A DNA stretch of 64,000 bases from the NCBI RefSeq assembly GCF_900104585.1, contig NZ_FNVX01000003.1, positions 62,001-126,000 of the forward strand, read 5' to 3'. The notes beneath the pieces were generated by a model. That model saw only the letters and a list, made by a program, of their open reading frames with translations, was not told where the DNA came from and searched no databases. Below, in pieces: positions 7,839-16,892 of this stretch. Source of the DNA: Bacteroides ihuae. GTDB lineage: Bacteria; Bacteroidota; Bacteroidia; Bacteroidales; Bacteroidaceae. Made by a program: the position numbers and the translations under genes. Numbering within the stretch: position 1 is the stretch's first letter; each line of letters opens with the position of its first letter.

Positions 7839-10018
7839 ATAAGTTTAAATTTGTACAACTAGCCGGGATATTGTTCTGGGGCTTTATGGGTTGTGGGCAA
7901 CAGGCATTTGCGGCAAAAAGCAAGAATCCCGTTCAGTATGTTGATCCGAGAATCGGTTCCGGCGGACACGGACATGTGTTTGTGGGAGCGAATGTCCCCT
8001 TTGGCTTTGTTCAGTTGGGCCCAACAGAACCCGTCAGGGGCTGGGACTGGTGCTCCGGTTACCATTATAGTGATTCTGTTTTGGTTGGTTTCAGCCACTC
8101 GCATCTCAGTGGAACAGGTATAGGCGACTTGGGCGATATCACCTTCTTTCCTACCCAAGACCAAAGTCGTGTTTCCTATTTTAATCATGATCATGAAAAA
8201 GTATCGCCGGGATATTATTCGGTTCGTTTATCCCCATCTAATATAAATGTGGAACTCACTGCTACAGCACGAACAGGATTTCATCGATATACCTTTCCTT
8301 CAAAAGGAGAGGCGATGGTGGTAGTCGATTTGCAAAAAGGAATTGGTTGGGATCAATGGACCGATAGTCGTTTGGTGCAAGAAAACGATAGTTCGATTTC
8401 CGGATATCGTATCTCAACCGGGTGGGCAAAGAATCAACAGGTCTACTTTGCAGCCGTCTTTTCTAAACCGATTCGTCACTTTACAGCTATTAATGATTCT
8501 GTTGGTATCTTCTCTTTTATAACGAATGGAGAAAATGATCCACTTTATATTAAGGTTGGTCTTTCTGCTGTTAGTGTAGAGAATGCAAAATTGAACTTGA
8601 AAGCTGAGGTTGGCTCACGTCATTTTAATGCAGTGGCCGATAAAGCGAAATCTCTCTGGAACAAAGAGTTGGAGAAGATACAAGTTTCTATGGATAATGA
8701 TGTTGATAAAAGAATCTTTTATACCGCTTTCTATCATACGATGATTGCTCCATCTGTTTTTTGTGATGTGAATGGAGACTATCGGGGTAGTGATGGAAAG
8801 ATCTACAGAAAAGCTGATTTTGTGAATTATACCACTTTCTCATTATGGGATACTTATCGGGCTGCACATCCTCTGGCCACGCTGGTCCACCCGGAACGTA
8901 TGAGAGATTATGCTCAAACGTTACTGGCTATTTTTAGGCAGCAAGGAAAGTTGCCCGTGTGGCATTTGATGGGCAATGAGACGGATTGCATGGTGGGTAA
9001 TCCCGGCATTCCCGTATTGGCTGATTTGTTATTGAAAGGATTTGTAGCAGATAAAGAAGTGGCCTTTGAGGCTATGAAAACCTCAGCTATGCTTGATGAA
9101 CGTTCGATGAATTTGCTGAAAGCATATGGTTATATTCCTTATGATAAAGAGCCGACAAACGAAACGACTGCCAAAGGGCTTGAATATGCTTTGGCGGATG
9201 GTTGCATAGCACAGGTTGCTCAACAACTGGGTAAGAAGGATGACTATACATATTTTCATCGTAGGAGTCAGTCTTATCAATTTTATTGGGATAAGAGCAC
9301 ACACTTTATGCGTGGCTTTTCATCCACCGGAAGTTTTAGCGAACCGTTCGATCCATTTCTGACCACTCCTGGTAAAGGTGATTATACAGAAGGCAATGCT
9401 TGGCAGTATGTATGGCTTGTACCGCATGATGTACATGGATTAATCAATTTGTTTGGAAGTGATGAGGTTTTTACCTCGAAATTAGACTCATTGTTTGAAG
9501 TGAAAGGCGATTTAGGAAAAGATGCTGCACCTGACATCTCGGGTTTAATAGGGCAGTATGCGCATGGCAACGAGCCAAGTCACCACATTCTTTATTTATA
9601 CAACTATGTAGGGAAGCCATACAAGTCAGCTCCGAGATTGCGCGAGGTGATGCACACTTTATATCATGATGCTCCGGATGGTTTGTGCGGTAATGAAGAT
9701 GTTGGCCAAATGTCTGCATGGTATGTTCTGTCTGCACTCGGTATATATCAGGTGAACCCTGCCGGAGGCGTTTATATCTTTGGTACTCCGATCGTTAATG
9801 AAGCTGAATTAGCTGTGGGAGCGAATAAGATTTTTAAGATTATCGCCCATAATAACAGCAAAGAAAACAGGTATATTCAGTCTGTAAGGCTCAATCATAA
9901 ACCTTACACTAAATCTTATATTCATTATAAAGATATTGTAGCGGGTGGTGTGCTTGAGTTTGAAATGGGAAGTCAACCCTCTTCAAGCTTTGGAGTGGAT
10001 CCAAGGGATAGGCCGTAA
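7835..10018 (+). CDS. GH92 exo-alpha-mannosidase
   Basis: 727 residues. The start is GTG at 7835, overlapping the GH3 stop as GTGA, so translation is probably coupled. The signal peptide ends around QQAFA. GH92 motifs are all present: VDPRIGSGGHGH, GWDWCSGYHY, GFSHSHLSGTG, GDLGD, EGNAWQY (Glu519, candidate acid), HGNEPSHH (577-584) and GNEDVGQMSAWYV (Glu621-Asp622, the calcium and base region by family). GH92 enzymes are calcium-dependent inverting alpha-mannosidases; which linkage this one cuts is not certain. With the upstream GH18 it points to mannose-rich N-glycans as the PUL1 target. It is the last gene of the operon. Confidence 0.92.
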   Translation: MNKFKFVQLAGILFWGFMGCGQQAFAAKSKNPVQYVDPRIGSGGHGHVFVGANVPFGFVQLGPTEPVRGWDWCSGYHYSDSVLVGFSHSHLSGTGIGDLGDITFFPTQDQSRVSYFNHDHEKVSPGYYSVRLSPSNINVELTATARTGFHRYTFPSKGEAMVVVDLQKGIGWDQWTDSRLVQENDSSISGYRISTGWAKNQQVYFAAVFSKPIRHFTAINDSVGIFSFITNGENDPLYIKVGLSAVSVENAKLNLKAEVGSRHFNAVADKAKSLWNKELEKIQVSMDNDVDKRIFYTAFYHTMIAPSVFCDVNGDYRGSDGKIYRKADFVNYTTFSLWDTYRAAHPLATLVHPERMRDYAQTLLAIFRQQGKLPVWHLMGNETDCMVGNPGIPVLADLLLKGFVADKEVAFEAMKTSAMLDERSMNLLKAYGYIPYDKEPTNETTAKGLEYALADGCIAQVAQQLGKKDDYTYFHRRSQSYQFYWDKSTHFMRGFSSTGSFSEPFDPFLTTPGKGDYTEGNAWQYVWLVPHDVHGLINLFGSDEVFTSKLDSLFEVKGDLGKDAAPDISGLIGQYAHGNEPSHHILYLYNYVGKPYKSAPRLREVMHTLYHDAPDGLCGNEDVGQMSAWYVLSALGIYQVNPAGGVYIFGTPIVNEAELAVGANKIFKIIAHNNSKENRYIQSVRLNHKPYTKSYIHYKDIVAGGVLEFEMGSQPSSSFGVDPRDRP

Positions 10019-10090
10019 GGTTTTTACTATAATTTTTTCGATTACCCGATGACATTTTCATATTTGATGTTACAAATCTTTAATTTTTAT

Positions 10091-10119
10091 GCAACCTTTT
10101 TCATTCCTATCTCGTCTAA
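10091..10119 (+). promoter_or_regulatory. Possible ECF-sigma promoter of the outer-membrane receptor gene
   Basis: GCAACC at 10091-10096 and CGTCTAA at 10113-10119 are 16 bases apart. An AAC-containing -35 and a CGTC-containing -10 at this distance is the usual layout for extracytoplasmic-function sigma factors, and differs from the housekeeping TAnnTTTG box. It lies about 60 bases before the start codon at 10180. No ECF sigma or anti-sigma gene is present in the window, so the cognate factor would be elsewhere. Confidence 0.45.
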
Positions 10120-10179
10120 ATAAATGTAGCGCGCACAAATAGGAATAAAACGTAGTATTAATAAGAATAGTCTTATTAC

Positions 10180-12492
10180 ATGAAAAAGGTATTTAGCATA
10201 GTGATTGCATTAATAGTTTGCCAAACATTGTTTGCTCAATCGTTGCAATTAAAAGGATTAGTGATGTCATCGGGCAAGAGACCGGTGGAATTTGCGAATG
10301 TGATTCTTAGTAAAAGTGATTCTGTTTTTGTGACTGGTGGCACAACAGACGCGAGAGGTAAATTTAGTATGAATAATCTTCAGAAGGGAGGTTACCATTT
10401 ACAAATCTCCTGTTTAGGGTATCAAACAAAAACGCTTAATATCAATGACTTCACAAAGAGTGTGGATCTTGGGAGTATAGAGATGGATACTGCGGCAGTG
10501 GCTTTGGGTGAAGTCGTTGTTACGGCTGCCAACGTTATAAATAAGGTCGATCGTAAAGTAATACTTCCAAATGCTTCTCAAATGAGGTCATCTACAAACG
10601 GCTTTGACCTTTTGCAGCGATTGAACTTAAGCCGCATAAATATCGATCTCTTGAAGAATACGGTCTCTGCTGCCGGTGGTGGAGAAGTACAGCTAAGAAT
10701 TAACGGTATAAGATCAAGTGTCCAGGAGATAAAGTCTATTCGTCCTGAAGATATTATTCGCATAGAGCATCATGAAGAGCCGGGAGCTCGCTATGAAAAT
10801 GCGGAAGCGGTTATAGACTATATTACTCGAAGGCGAACTACGGGTGGGTTTATCTCTATGAACTTAAGTAATTCTTTGCAAATGCCGTTTGGGGATAATA
10901 GTTTTAATGCCAAAGTAAATTATAATAAATCGGAATTTGGAATTTTCTATAATGGTAGCTATAGAAAGGTTAGTGAGATGTGGAGGAATAATTCAGAGAC
11001 TTATAGTTTTTCGGACGGGAGGATTTTGACGCGTGCTGAAGAAGGAAAACCTGACAAATGGTGGATGAACTGGCATTACATGCACCTGAATTATAGTTAT
11101 CAGGAACCGGATAAATGGTTTTTCAATGCCACTGTGCGAACAACTATCAATGATGTGCCGAAAACGAATTATAGTAGCTTGCTTTACTCGTTGGATAATC
11201 CACAACAGCGCCTTGATATGAGTGATTATTCATCTTCAAAAATGCATATTCCTTCTGTAGATCTTTATTTCCAAAGCAATCTGAAAAACCAACAGTTCCT
11301 GATGTTTAATGTGGTTGGAACGTATATTGATACCGAAACCAAGAGGTTATATAAAGAGGTTCGTGGAGAGGAAAATCTCACTGAGTTATTAAATAATGTG
11401 GATGGCAGTAAATACTCCTTGATTGGTGAAGGTATTTATGAGAAAGGATTTACGGCCGGACGTTTGAGTGTGGGATTGAAACACACTCAAAGTTTCACTG
11501 ATAATACTTACACCGGTACTAGCATTGCAGAAACGAGTATGAAGCAGGCAGAGACTTACTTATATGCTGAGTTTCAGGGTAAAGTGAAGAAGTTTAGTTA
11601 TTCAGTAGGAATGGGCGGAAGTCGTTCGTGGCTCAAAGAGGAAGAGGAAGGATATCAAAACTATACTTTTCGTCCAACGATTAGTTTGAAATATAAAATC
11701 ACAGAGAGCTCTTCTCTTCGCTATCACGCTGATATGTATAGTTCTGCCCCGTCTTTATCCGACTTAGGGGATGTAGAGCAAATGATTGATTCGCTGCAAG
11801 TAAGAAGAGGGAATAAAGCTCTTAAACCAGAAATGAGATATACTCACTCTCTGAATTACGATATTAAGAAAGGCATTTTTAGCGGTAGTATGTATATTGG
11901 CCATAAGTATTATAGTAAACCGATCATGGAAAGAACGTTGATTGAGAACGATCTGTTTGTTCGCACCATGGAGAATCAGAAGAGTTGGCAGAAACTAACC
12001 ACGGAGGCCGAATTATCTGTTCGTCCATTTAAAGACTATCTGACACTGAAGTTTGTGACTGGAATAAATTACTTCGAAAGTAAAGGTCTTGATTATCACC
12101 ACACCTACACCGATTGGTATTATCGCGGTAGCCTGAATGCCACGTATAAGCAATGGTCCCTTTTCTTTGATATTAAAAAAGGTAGCAATGATTTTGATGG
12201 AGAGACCTTAAGCTACAATGAGAACTTTCATGCTGTGGGAATAATGTATAAACATAAAAACCTGAGCTTGGGTGCTAATACTCTAAATCCATTTACAAGG
12301 GTTTGGAAAGGTGGAAGCAATAATCTTAATGCTTTGGCTTCTTCTCAAAAACGGATCTATATTGGAGGACTCTCAAACACGGTAGTATTCAAAGTTTCTT
12401 ATAACTTTAATTTTGGTCGTAAATTGCAATCTGTAGAGAAGAGATTGAATAACGAAGATAAAGATTCGGGGGTTTTGAACGGTGGTAAATAG
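10180..12492 (+). CDS. Outer-membrane TonB-dependent-receptor-like beta-barrel protein
   Basis: 770 residues. A signal peptide ends at LFAQ. Residues about 22-105 are a carboxypeptidase-D regulatory-like domain (LKGLVMSSGKRPVEFANVIL, GGTTDARGKFSMNNL, GYHLQISCLGYQT). GEVVVTA near residue 110 is followed by a plug-like stretch with QLRINGIRSSVQEIKSIRPEDIIRIEHHEEPGARY. The rest is beta-barrel (outer membrane protein beta-barrel family), ending near FKVSYNFNFGR. It is shorter than SusC proteins and has no SusD partner. The ligand is unknown. It stands alone between PUL1 and the convergent trmO-like gene. Confidence 0.8.
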   Translation: MKKVFSIVIALIVCQTLFAQSLQLKGLVMSSGKRPVEFANVILSKSDSVFVTGGTTDARGKFSMNNLQKGGYHLQISCLGYQTKTLNINDFTKSVDLGSIEMDTAAVALGEVVVTAANVINKVDRKVILPNASQMRSSTNGFDLLQRLNLSRINIDLLKNTVSAAGGGEVQLRINGIRSSVQEIKSIRPEDIIRIEHHEEPGARYENAEAVIDYITRRRTTGGFISMNLSNSLQMPFGDNSFNAKVNYNKSEFGIFYNGSYRKVSEMWRNNSETYSFSDGRILTRAEEGKPDKWWMNWHYMHLNYSYQEPDKWFFNATVRTTINDVPKTNYSSLLYSLDNPQQRLDMSDYSSSKMHIPSVDLYFQSNLKNQQFLMFNVVGTYIDTETKRLYKEVRGEENLTELLNNVDGSKYSLIGEGIYEKGFTAGRLSVGLKHTQSFTDNTYTGTSIAETSMKQAETYLYAEFQGKVKKFSYSVGMGGSRSWLKEEEEGYQNYTFRPTISLKYKITESSSLRYHADMYSSAPSLSDLGDVEQMIDSLQVRRGNKALKPEMRYTHSLNYDIKKGIFSGSMYIGHKYYSKPIMERTLIENDLFVRTMENQKSWQKLTTEAELSVRPFKDYLTLKFVTGINYFESKGLDYHHTYTDWYYRGSLNATYKQWSLFFDIKKGSNDFDGETLSYNENFHAVGIMYKHKNLSLGANTLNPFTRVWKGGSNNLNALASSQKRIYIGGLSNTVVFKVSYNFNFGRKLQSVEKRLNNEDKDSGVLNGGK

Positions 12493-12506
12493 GGGTTAGT
12501 AATACG

Positions 12507-12546
12507 TACGTTCCAACGACTTAGATAAAGCGGTCGTCGGAACGTA
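12507..12546. terminator. Hairpin at the meeting point of two convergent genes
   Basis: Arms TACGTTCCAACGAC (12507-12520) and GTCGTCGGAACGTA (12533-12546) pair with one mismatch around a 12-base loop. The loop contains the stop codon of the minus-strand trmO-like gene, so the structure forms at the 3' ends of both convergent transcripts. There is no clear U-tract, so it may stabilise mRNA ends rather than terminate on its own. Confidence 0.4.
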
Positions 12547-13006
12547 GTTGTGTAATATCTACAGGATCAACATCAGCTAACCAGCCAATTTTTACATCAG
12601 TTTTATTATCGTATTTGGGATAGAAAGGTTTAATATCTATCACTGGGGTGCCATCTAGCATATCAGCTTGCTCAAAATAGAGAATGTTCTTCTCTATTTT
12701 TTTTAGCGGAACAATGGAAAAGCCTATTTTGTTGGGACGTTTGGGTGCCCGGGTCGCAAATACTCCGTGGGGTTTTGTGTCCATAAATGGAACGAGTTGG
12801 AGCACATACCCTTGTACTTTGTGAAACTGATAGATTAAGATGATGTGCGAAAAGCCTTCCAGATCTTTAAGTCCTTCTACATATTTCTCATCAACCACTA
12901 CTGTCCCTTCAAAGCCGATAGCGCCTGTAGGTTGCACAGGCATTCCTTCTATATTGATATGTGGAGAGTGTATTACTCCGATAGGTTCTAATATTATTGG
13001 TTCCAT
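12521..13006 (-). CDS. trmO: TrmO/TsaA-like tRNA methyltransferase (m6t6A37)
   Basis: 161 residues. It starts with EPIGVIHSPH, the family's first strand, and carries ATRAPKRPNKIGFSIV, matching the TrmO signature ATR(S/A)PxRPNxIGxS. DGTPVIDIKPF further on is also typical. By family, TrmO uses S-adenosylmethionine to methylate N6 of the threonylcarbamoyl-adenosine at position 37 of tRNAs that read ACY codons. It is shorter than the 235-residue E. coli enzyme and lacks its C-terminal part, like many minimal UPF0066 proteins; activity is inferred. It lies downstream of tRNA-His on the same strand. Confidence 0.8.
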   Translation of the reverse strand: MEPIILEPIGVIHSPHINIEGMPVQPTGAIGFEGTVVVDEKYVEGLKDLEGFSHIILIYQFHKVQGYVLQLVPFMDTKPHGVFATRAPKRPNKIGFSIVPLKKIEKNILYFEQADMLDGTPVIDIKPFYPKYDNKTDVKIGWLADVDPVDITQLRSDDRFI

Positions 13007-13151
13007 GTTTCTTCTATTTTTAGAAATCTAGAAAGCAAAAACCAGACCACGCTTTTATGTGGTTGATAATCAGATAATTATGAACTTATGGTAGGCTGTT
13101 TTCTTCAATTATGTAGATGCGGGCAGGAGGAATATACAAAAATGTAGGGTA

Positions 13152-13187
13152 AATAAAAAAAGCCTCAGATTTTATCTGAAGCTTTTT
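13152..13187 (-). terminator. Rho-independent terminator of tRNA-His
   Basis: On the minus strand, AAGCTTCAGAT and ATCTGAGGCTT pair across a short A-rich loop, and a run of seven T follows. It begins about ten bases after the tRNA-His 3' end. Confidence 0.75.
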
Positions 13188-13197
13188 CAATATGGGG

Positions 13198-13272
13198 GGT
13201 GGAAGACGGGGCTCGAACCCGCGACCTTCGGAACCACAATCCAACACTCTAACCAGCTGAGCTACGTCCACC
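13198..13272 (-). tRNA. tRNA-His (GTG)
   Basis: A full cloverleaf reads on the minus strand. The anticodon loop is TTGTGGT, giving anticodon GTG; the T-loop is TTCGAGC. An extra G at position -1 faces C73, the mark of tRNA-His. The acceptor stem pairs except for one C6-U67 mismatch. CCA is not encoded. Confidence 0.93.
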
Positions 13273-13347
13273 ATATTGCATTTCTCTAATGCGGTGCAAA
13301 GATAGATAATATCTTTGATTCTGCAAGTATAATCTTTTGTTTTTTAA

Positions 13348-14466
13348 CTAAAAAGTATACTCATTTATCTCATGGTTATACTTTTTGAAGAGGGCTCGAG
13401 ATGCTTCCTTGAAGATTTTCAGGCGATTACGTGCTGCAGGGGGAAGTGAATCGTTTGAAATGTTTACAGGCACAAGCATGTGATTTTTCTTTCCTGTCAA
13501 AGCAGGGCGGGCAACCCACACCAAACTATAACCGCAATGGCTCACATAAGTAGTACTATCTTTGGTCAATTCTAGTTTGAAAAGTAAGCCGCCATCAGTG
13601 TTGGGGGCAGACATGTGTGAAATAAAGTTTCCCAGAGAATAGACTATGGCATGTTTATTACCGCTCACGCTGTCTGTTCGCAATTCCATCGGTTGCACCA
13701 CGTGAGGATGAGAGCCGATGATGTGGGTCACACCTTGCGATAGCAACCAGTTGGTCAAAGAGATTTGTTCTTTGTTGGGAAGTCGCTTATATTCTTCCCC
13801 CCAATGCATACATGCGATGATGGCATCGGGGTTGAGTGCCTGAGCTGCTTTTATATCATTGCTCATGATGTTTTTATCGATGTAGTTCACTACGTTGGGT
13901 GAGCTTACAGTGATGCCATTTGTTCCGTATGTATAGTTTAGTATAACGATGCGGAACCCTTTTACTTCTATTAGTAAGGGATAGCGTAATTCTCTGGTTT
14001 CCTGATTTATATAAGTTCCGGCATGAGGAATATGCAAAGAATTGAGCATAGAGATCGTACGCTCTAATCCAACTTTTCTGCGGTCGAGACAATGATTGTT
14101 GGCAGTAAGCAGAATGTCAAATCCTGCATTTTTAATGGCTGACAGGTATTCGTCGGGTGCACTAAATTGTGGATAACCTTTGTATGGTTTACCACCCAGT
14201 GTAACTTCCAGATTGCCTATCGCCACATCTGCTTTACTAATTTCTTCTTTTACGAATTTGAAGCACGTAGTATAATCGTATCCGGAAGCAGTGCGGGCAG
14301 CATCTATCTGGCCTTGATGCTGCATCAGGTCGCCGGCAAACAGTAGTGTTATTTTTTGGGGAACGATACTATCGGACTCTGTGGAAATACTTGCTTTTTC
14401 CTGAGACGCCGAACTACAGGAGAATGAAAGCAGCAGAATAAGAAGAGGGAAGGAGAAAACTCTCAT
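13348..14466 (-). CDS. CapA-family lipoprotein (PGA_cap metallophosphatase-like)
   Basis: 372 residues from the ATG at 14466, chosen because it begins a proper lipoprotein signal (MRVFSFPLLILLLSFSC, lipobox SFSC); the frame is open to an upstream TTG, which would hide the signal. CapA/PGA_cap features: LLFAGDLMQHQGQ, GNLEVTLGG, LLTANNHCLDR, CMHWGEEY and IIGSHPHVVQP, and YSLGNFISH, all candidate metal-site residues. Relatives include PgsA of poly-gamma-glutamate capsule synthesis, but most Bacteroides members stand alone, and no other capsule gene is nearby. The function is therefore open. Confidence 0.8.
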   Translation of the reverse strand: MRVFSFPLLILLLSFSCSSASQEKASISTESDSIVPQKITLLFAGDLMQHQGQIDAARTASGYDYTTCFKFVKEEISKADVAIGNLEVTLGGKPYKGYPQFSAPDEYLSAIKNAGFDILLTANNHCLDRRKVGLERTISMLNSLHIPHAGTYINQETRELRYPLLIEVKGFRIVILNYTYGTNGITVSSPNVVNYIDKNIMSNDIKAAQALNPDAIIACMHWGEEYKRLPNKEQISLTNWLLSQGVTHIIGSHPHVVQPMELRTDSVSGNKHAIVYSLGNFISHMSAPNTDGGLLFKLELTKDSTTYVSHCGYSLVWVARPALTGKKNHMLVPVNISNDSLPPAARNRLKIFKEASRALFKKYNHEINEYTF

Positions 14467-14525
14467 TATAGTGTTGGGTATTGGTGATAGTTTTAAAGCA
14501 AGTATAGCCAAGAGAGTTAGAAAAT

Positions 14526-14578
14526 ATGAGCGATACTTTATTCGGGCACCATTAGCACCGAGATAACATATCGCTCAT
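14526..14578 (-). terminator. Probable 3' hairpin of the ffh-folD transcript
   Basis: Arms ATGAGCGATA (14526-14535) and TATCGCTCAT (14569-14578) enclose 33 bases just downstream of the folD stop on the minus strand. On that strand the hairpin is followed by ATTTTCT, a weak U-tract. Confidence 0.5.
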
Positions 14579-14586
14579 TTTGTGTT

Positions 14587-15477
14587 TTATTTATAGATTG
14601 CCTTTTTTCCGGCAAGCAAGGTATTCTTCATTAGCGAGACAATGGTCATTGGTCCCACGCCACCCGGTACAGGAGTGATGAATGAACATTTGGGTGCTAC
14701 TTCGTCAAACTTCACGTCACCCGTTAGTTTGAAGCCAGATTTAGTTTTATCTGATGGTACCCGAGTTGTCCCCACGTCAATTACCACAGCACCTTCTTTC
14801 ACCATATCGGCAGTAAGGAAATTGGGTTGTCCTAAAGCGGCAATAATGATATCGGCTTCCTTACATTCTTTTATTAAATCGTTTGAACGGCTGTGGCAAA
14901 CGGTTACAGTGGCATCACCCGGATAGGCTTTTTGCATCATTAAGGCGGCCATAGGCTTGCCTACAATATTGCTGCGGCCCAGTACCACACATTTTTTGCC
15001 GGATGTTTTTATCTCATAACGTTTTAATAATTCCAGTATCCCGTTGGGTGTTGCTGAAACATAGCAAGGCAAACCAATCGACATTCTTCCCACATTGATG
15101 GGATGAAATCCATCTACATCTTTGCGGTAATCGATTGTTTCAATTACTTTTTGTTCAGAGATATGCTTAGGAAGTGGTAGTTGAACAATGAAGCCATCCA
15201 CATCGTCGTCGGCGTTCAACTCGCACACTTTCGCCAGCAATTCTTCTTCAGTAAGATCACTCTCATAGCGGAAGAGCGAAGATTTAAACCCACATGCTTC
15301 GCAAGCTTTTACTTTTGCTGCTACATAAGTTTCGCTTCCACCGTCATGTCCGATAAGTATTGCTGCCAGATGAGGCTGTTTTCCTCCTTTGGCCACAATT
15401 TCGGCTACTTCGGCAGCTATCTCTAGCTTTACTTGCTCGGAGATTGCTTTCCCATCAATTAATTTATAATCTGCCAT
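14587..15477 (-). CDS. folD: Bifunctional methylenetetrahydrofolate dehydrogenase / methenyltetrahydrofolate cyclohydrolase
   Basis: 296 residues, the normal FolD length. Motifs: [13 protein letters not shown], holding the catalytic Lys of the YxxxK pattern; [30 protein letters not shown], the NADP-binding loop; and [17 protein letters not shown] near the C-terminus. It oxidises 5,10-methylene-THF to methenyl-THF and hydrolyses this to 10-formyl-THF in the cytoplasm, for purine and initiator formyl-Met synthesis. It follows ffh on the same strand with a 20-base gap, so the two are probably cotranscribed. Confidence 0.97.
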   Translation of the reverse strand: MADYKLIDGKAISEQVKLEIAAEVAEIVAKGGKQPHLAAILIGHDGGSETYVAAKVKACEACGFKSSLFRYESDLTEEELLAKVCELNADDDVDGFIVQLPLPKHISEQKVIETIDYRKDVDGFHPINVGRMSIGLPCYVSATPNGILELLKRYEIKTSGKKCVVLGRSNIVGKPMAALMMQKAYPGDATVTVCHSRSNDLIKECKEADIIIAALGQPNFLTADMVKEGAVVIDVGTTRVPSDKTKSGFKLTGDVKFDEVAPKCSFITPVPGGVGPMTIVSLMKNTLLAGKKAIYK

Positions 15478-15497
15478 ATCTTGAGTTATTCTATTCG

Positions 15498-16820
15498 TTA
15501 CCGTTTCATTTTCGGCATTACTTTGCCCATTTTGCTACCGGTCACCATCTTCATCATTTTGCGTGTTTCCTCAAATTGCTTCAGCAGACGGTTTACCTCT
15601 TGAATCGTAGTGCCACTTCCTTTCGCTACTCGCGTGCGGCGTGAGCCATTGAGCAGAGCAGGGTTTGAGCGTTCTTTCGGCGTCATAGAATGAATAATGG
15701 CCTCTATACTTTTGAAAGCATTGTCATCAATATCAATATCTTTAATCGCTTTACCTACGCCCGGAATCATTGATGCTAAATCTTTCAGATTACCCATCTT
15801 CTTTATTTGTGCAATTTGGCTCAGGAAGTCGTTAAAGTCAAATTGGTTTTTAGCAATTTTCTTCTCTATCCTTTTAGCTTCTTCTTCGTCAAATTGTTCT
15901 TGAGCACGTTCTACAAGTGAAACGATATCACCCATACCAAGAATACGGTCGGCCATACGAGCGGGGTGAAATTGATCAACTGCATCCAGTTTTTCCCCGG
16001 TTCCTACAAATTTGATAGGCTTGTTAACTATCGAGCGTATAGATAGCGCAGCACCACCACGGGTATCACCATCAAGCTTGGTTAGTACAACTCCATCAAA
16101 ATCCAGACGATCGTTGAATTCTTTAGCTGTGTTTACAGCATCTTGTCCCGTCATTGAGTCGACAACAAACAGAATTTCGTTTGGATTGATCGCAGCTTTG
16201 ATGGCTGTAATCTCGTTCATCATCTGTTCGTCTACAGCCAAGCGACCAGCTGTATCGACAATAACCAAATCATAACCTTTTGCTTTTGCCTCTTTTATTG
16301 CATTTTGAGCAATTGATACAGGATCTTTGCTATCTATTTCCGAATAAATAGGCACACCTATTTGTTCGGCAAGAACACGTAACTGTTCGATGGCTGCAGG
16401 ACGATATACATCACAAGCAACAAGCAAAGGATTCTTTCCCTTTTTGCTTTTGAGCATTCGCGCCAACTTGCCCGAGAATGTAGTTTTACCCGAACCTTGC
16501 AATCCCGCCATCAAGATTACGGCTGGCTGTCCTTTCGTGTCTATCTCGACTGTTTCTCCTCCCATTAATTGAGCAAGCTCGTCGTGCACGATTTTCACCA
16601 TCAACTGACTGGGCTTTACGGCAGTAAGCACGTTTTGCCCTAATGCTTTTTCCTTAACCGTATCGGTGAACGTTTTGGCAACTTTATAGTTAACATCGGC
16701 ATCAAGCAGCGCTTTGCGCACATCTTTCAATGTCTCGGCAACATTGATCTCAGTGATTTTGCCTTCACCTTTCAGAATCTTAAACGACCTCTCGAGTCTT
16801 TCGCTTAAATTATCGAACAT
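15498..16820 (-). CDS. ffh: Signal recognition particle GTPase
   Basis: 440 residues. The N domain ([15 protein letters not shown]) is followed by the G domain with [15 protein letters not shown] (P-loop), the [11 protein letters not shown]3 box, [11 protein letters not shown] and [14 protein letters not shown]. The methionine-rich M domain holds the RNA- and signal-peptide-binding helices ([26 protein letters not shown]) and ends [21 protein letters not shown]. With 4.5S RNA it delivers nascent membrane proteins to FtsY. It is first of the ffh-folD pair; the MATE gene lies upstream on the same strand. Confidence 0.98.
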   Translation of the reverse strand: MFDNLSERLERSFKILKGEGKITEINVAETLKDVRKALLDADVNYKVAKTFTDTVKEKALGQNVLTAVKPSQLMVKIVHDELAQLMGGETVEIDTKGQPAVILMAGLQGSGKTTFSGKLARMLKSKKGKNPLLVACDVYRPAAIEQLRVLAEQIGVPIYSEIDSKDPVSIAQNAIKEAKAKGYDLVIVDTAGRLAVDEQMMNEITAIKAAINPNEILFVVDSMTGQDAVNTAKEFNDRLDFDGVVLTKLDGDTRGGAALSIRSIVNKPIKFVGTGEKLDAVDQFHPARMADRILGMGDIVSLVERAQEQFDEEEAKRIEKKIAKNQFDFNDFLSQIAQIKKMGNLKDLASMIPGVGKAIKDIDIDDNAFKSIEAIIHSMTPKERSNPALLNGSRRTRVAKGSGTTIQEVNRLLKQFEETRKMMKMVTGSKMGKVMPKMKR

Positions 16821-16892
16821 ATATTAATCACAAATTACAAATTATCTATTCTTCGTTTCTTAAGGATGCAAATGTACGAAAATTCCATTTAT

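Noticed and set aside
14467..14511. Upstream extension of the CapA-like gene
   Set aside because: It starts at TTG and places 15 residues before a perfect lipoprotein signal.
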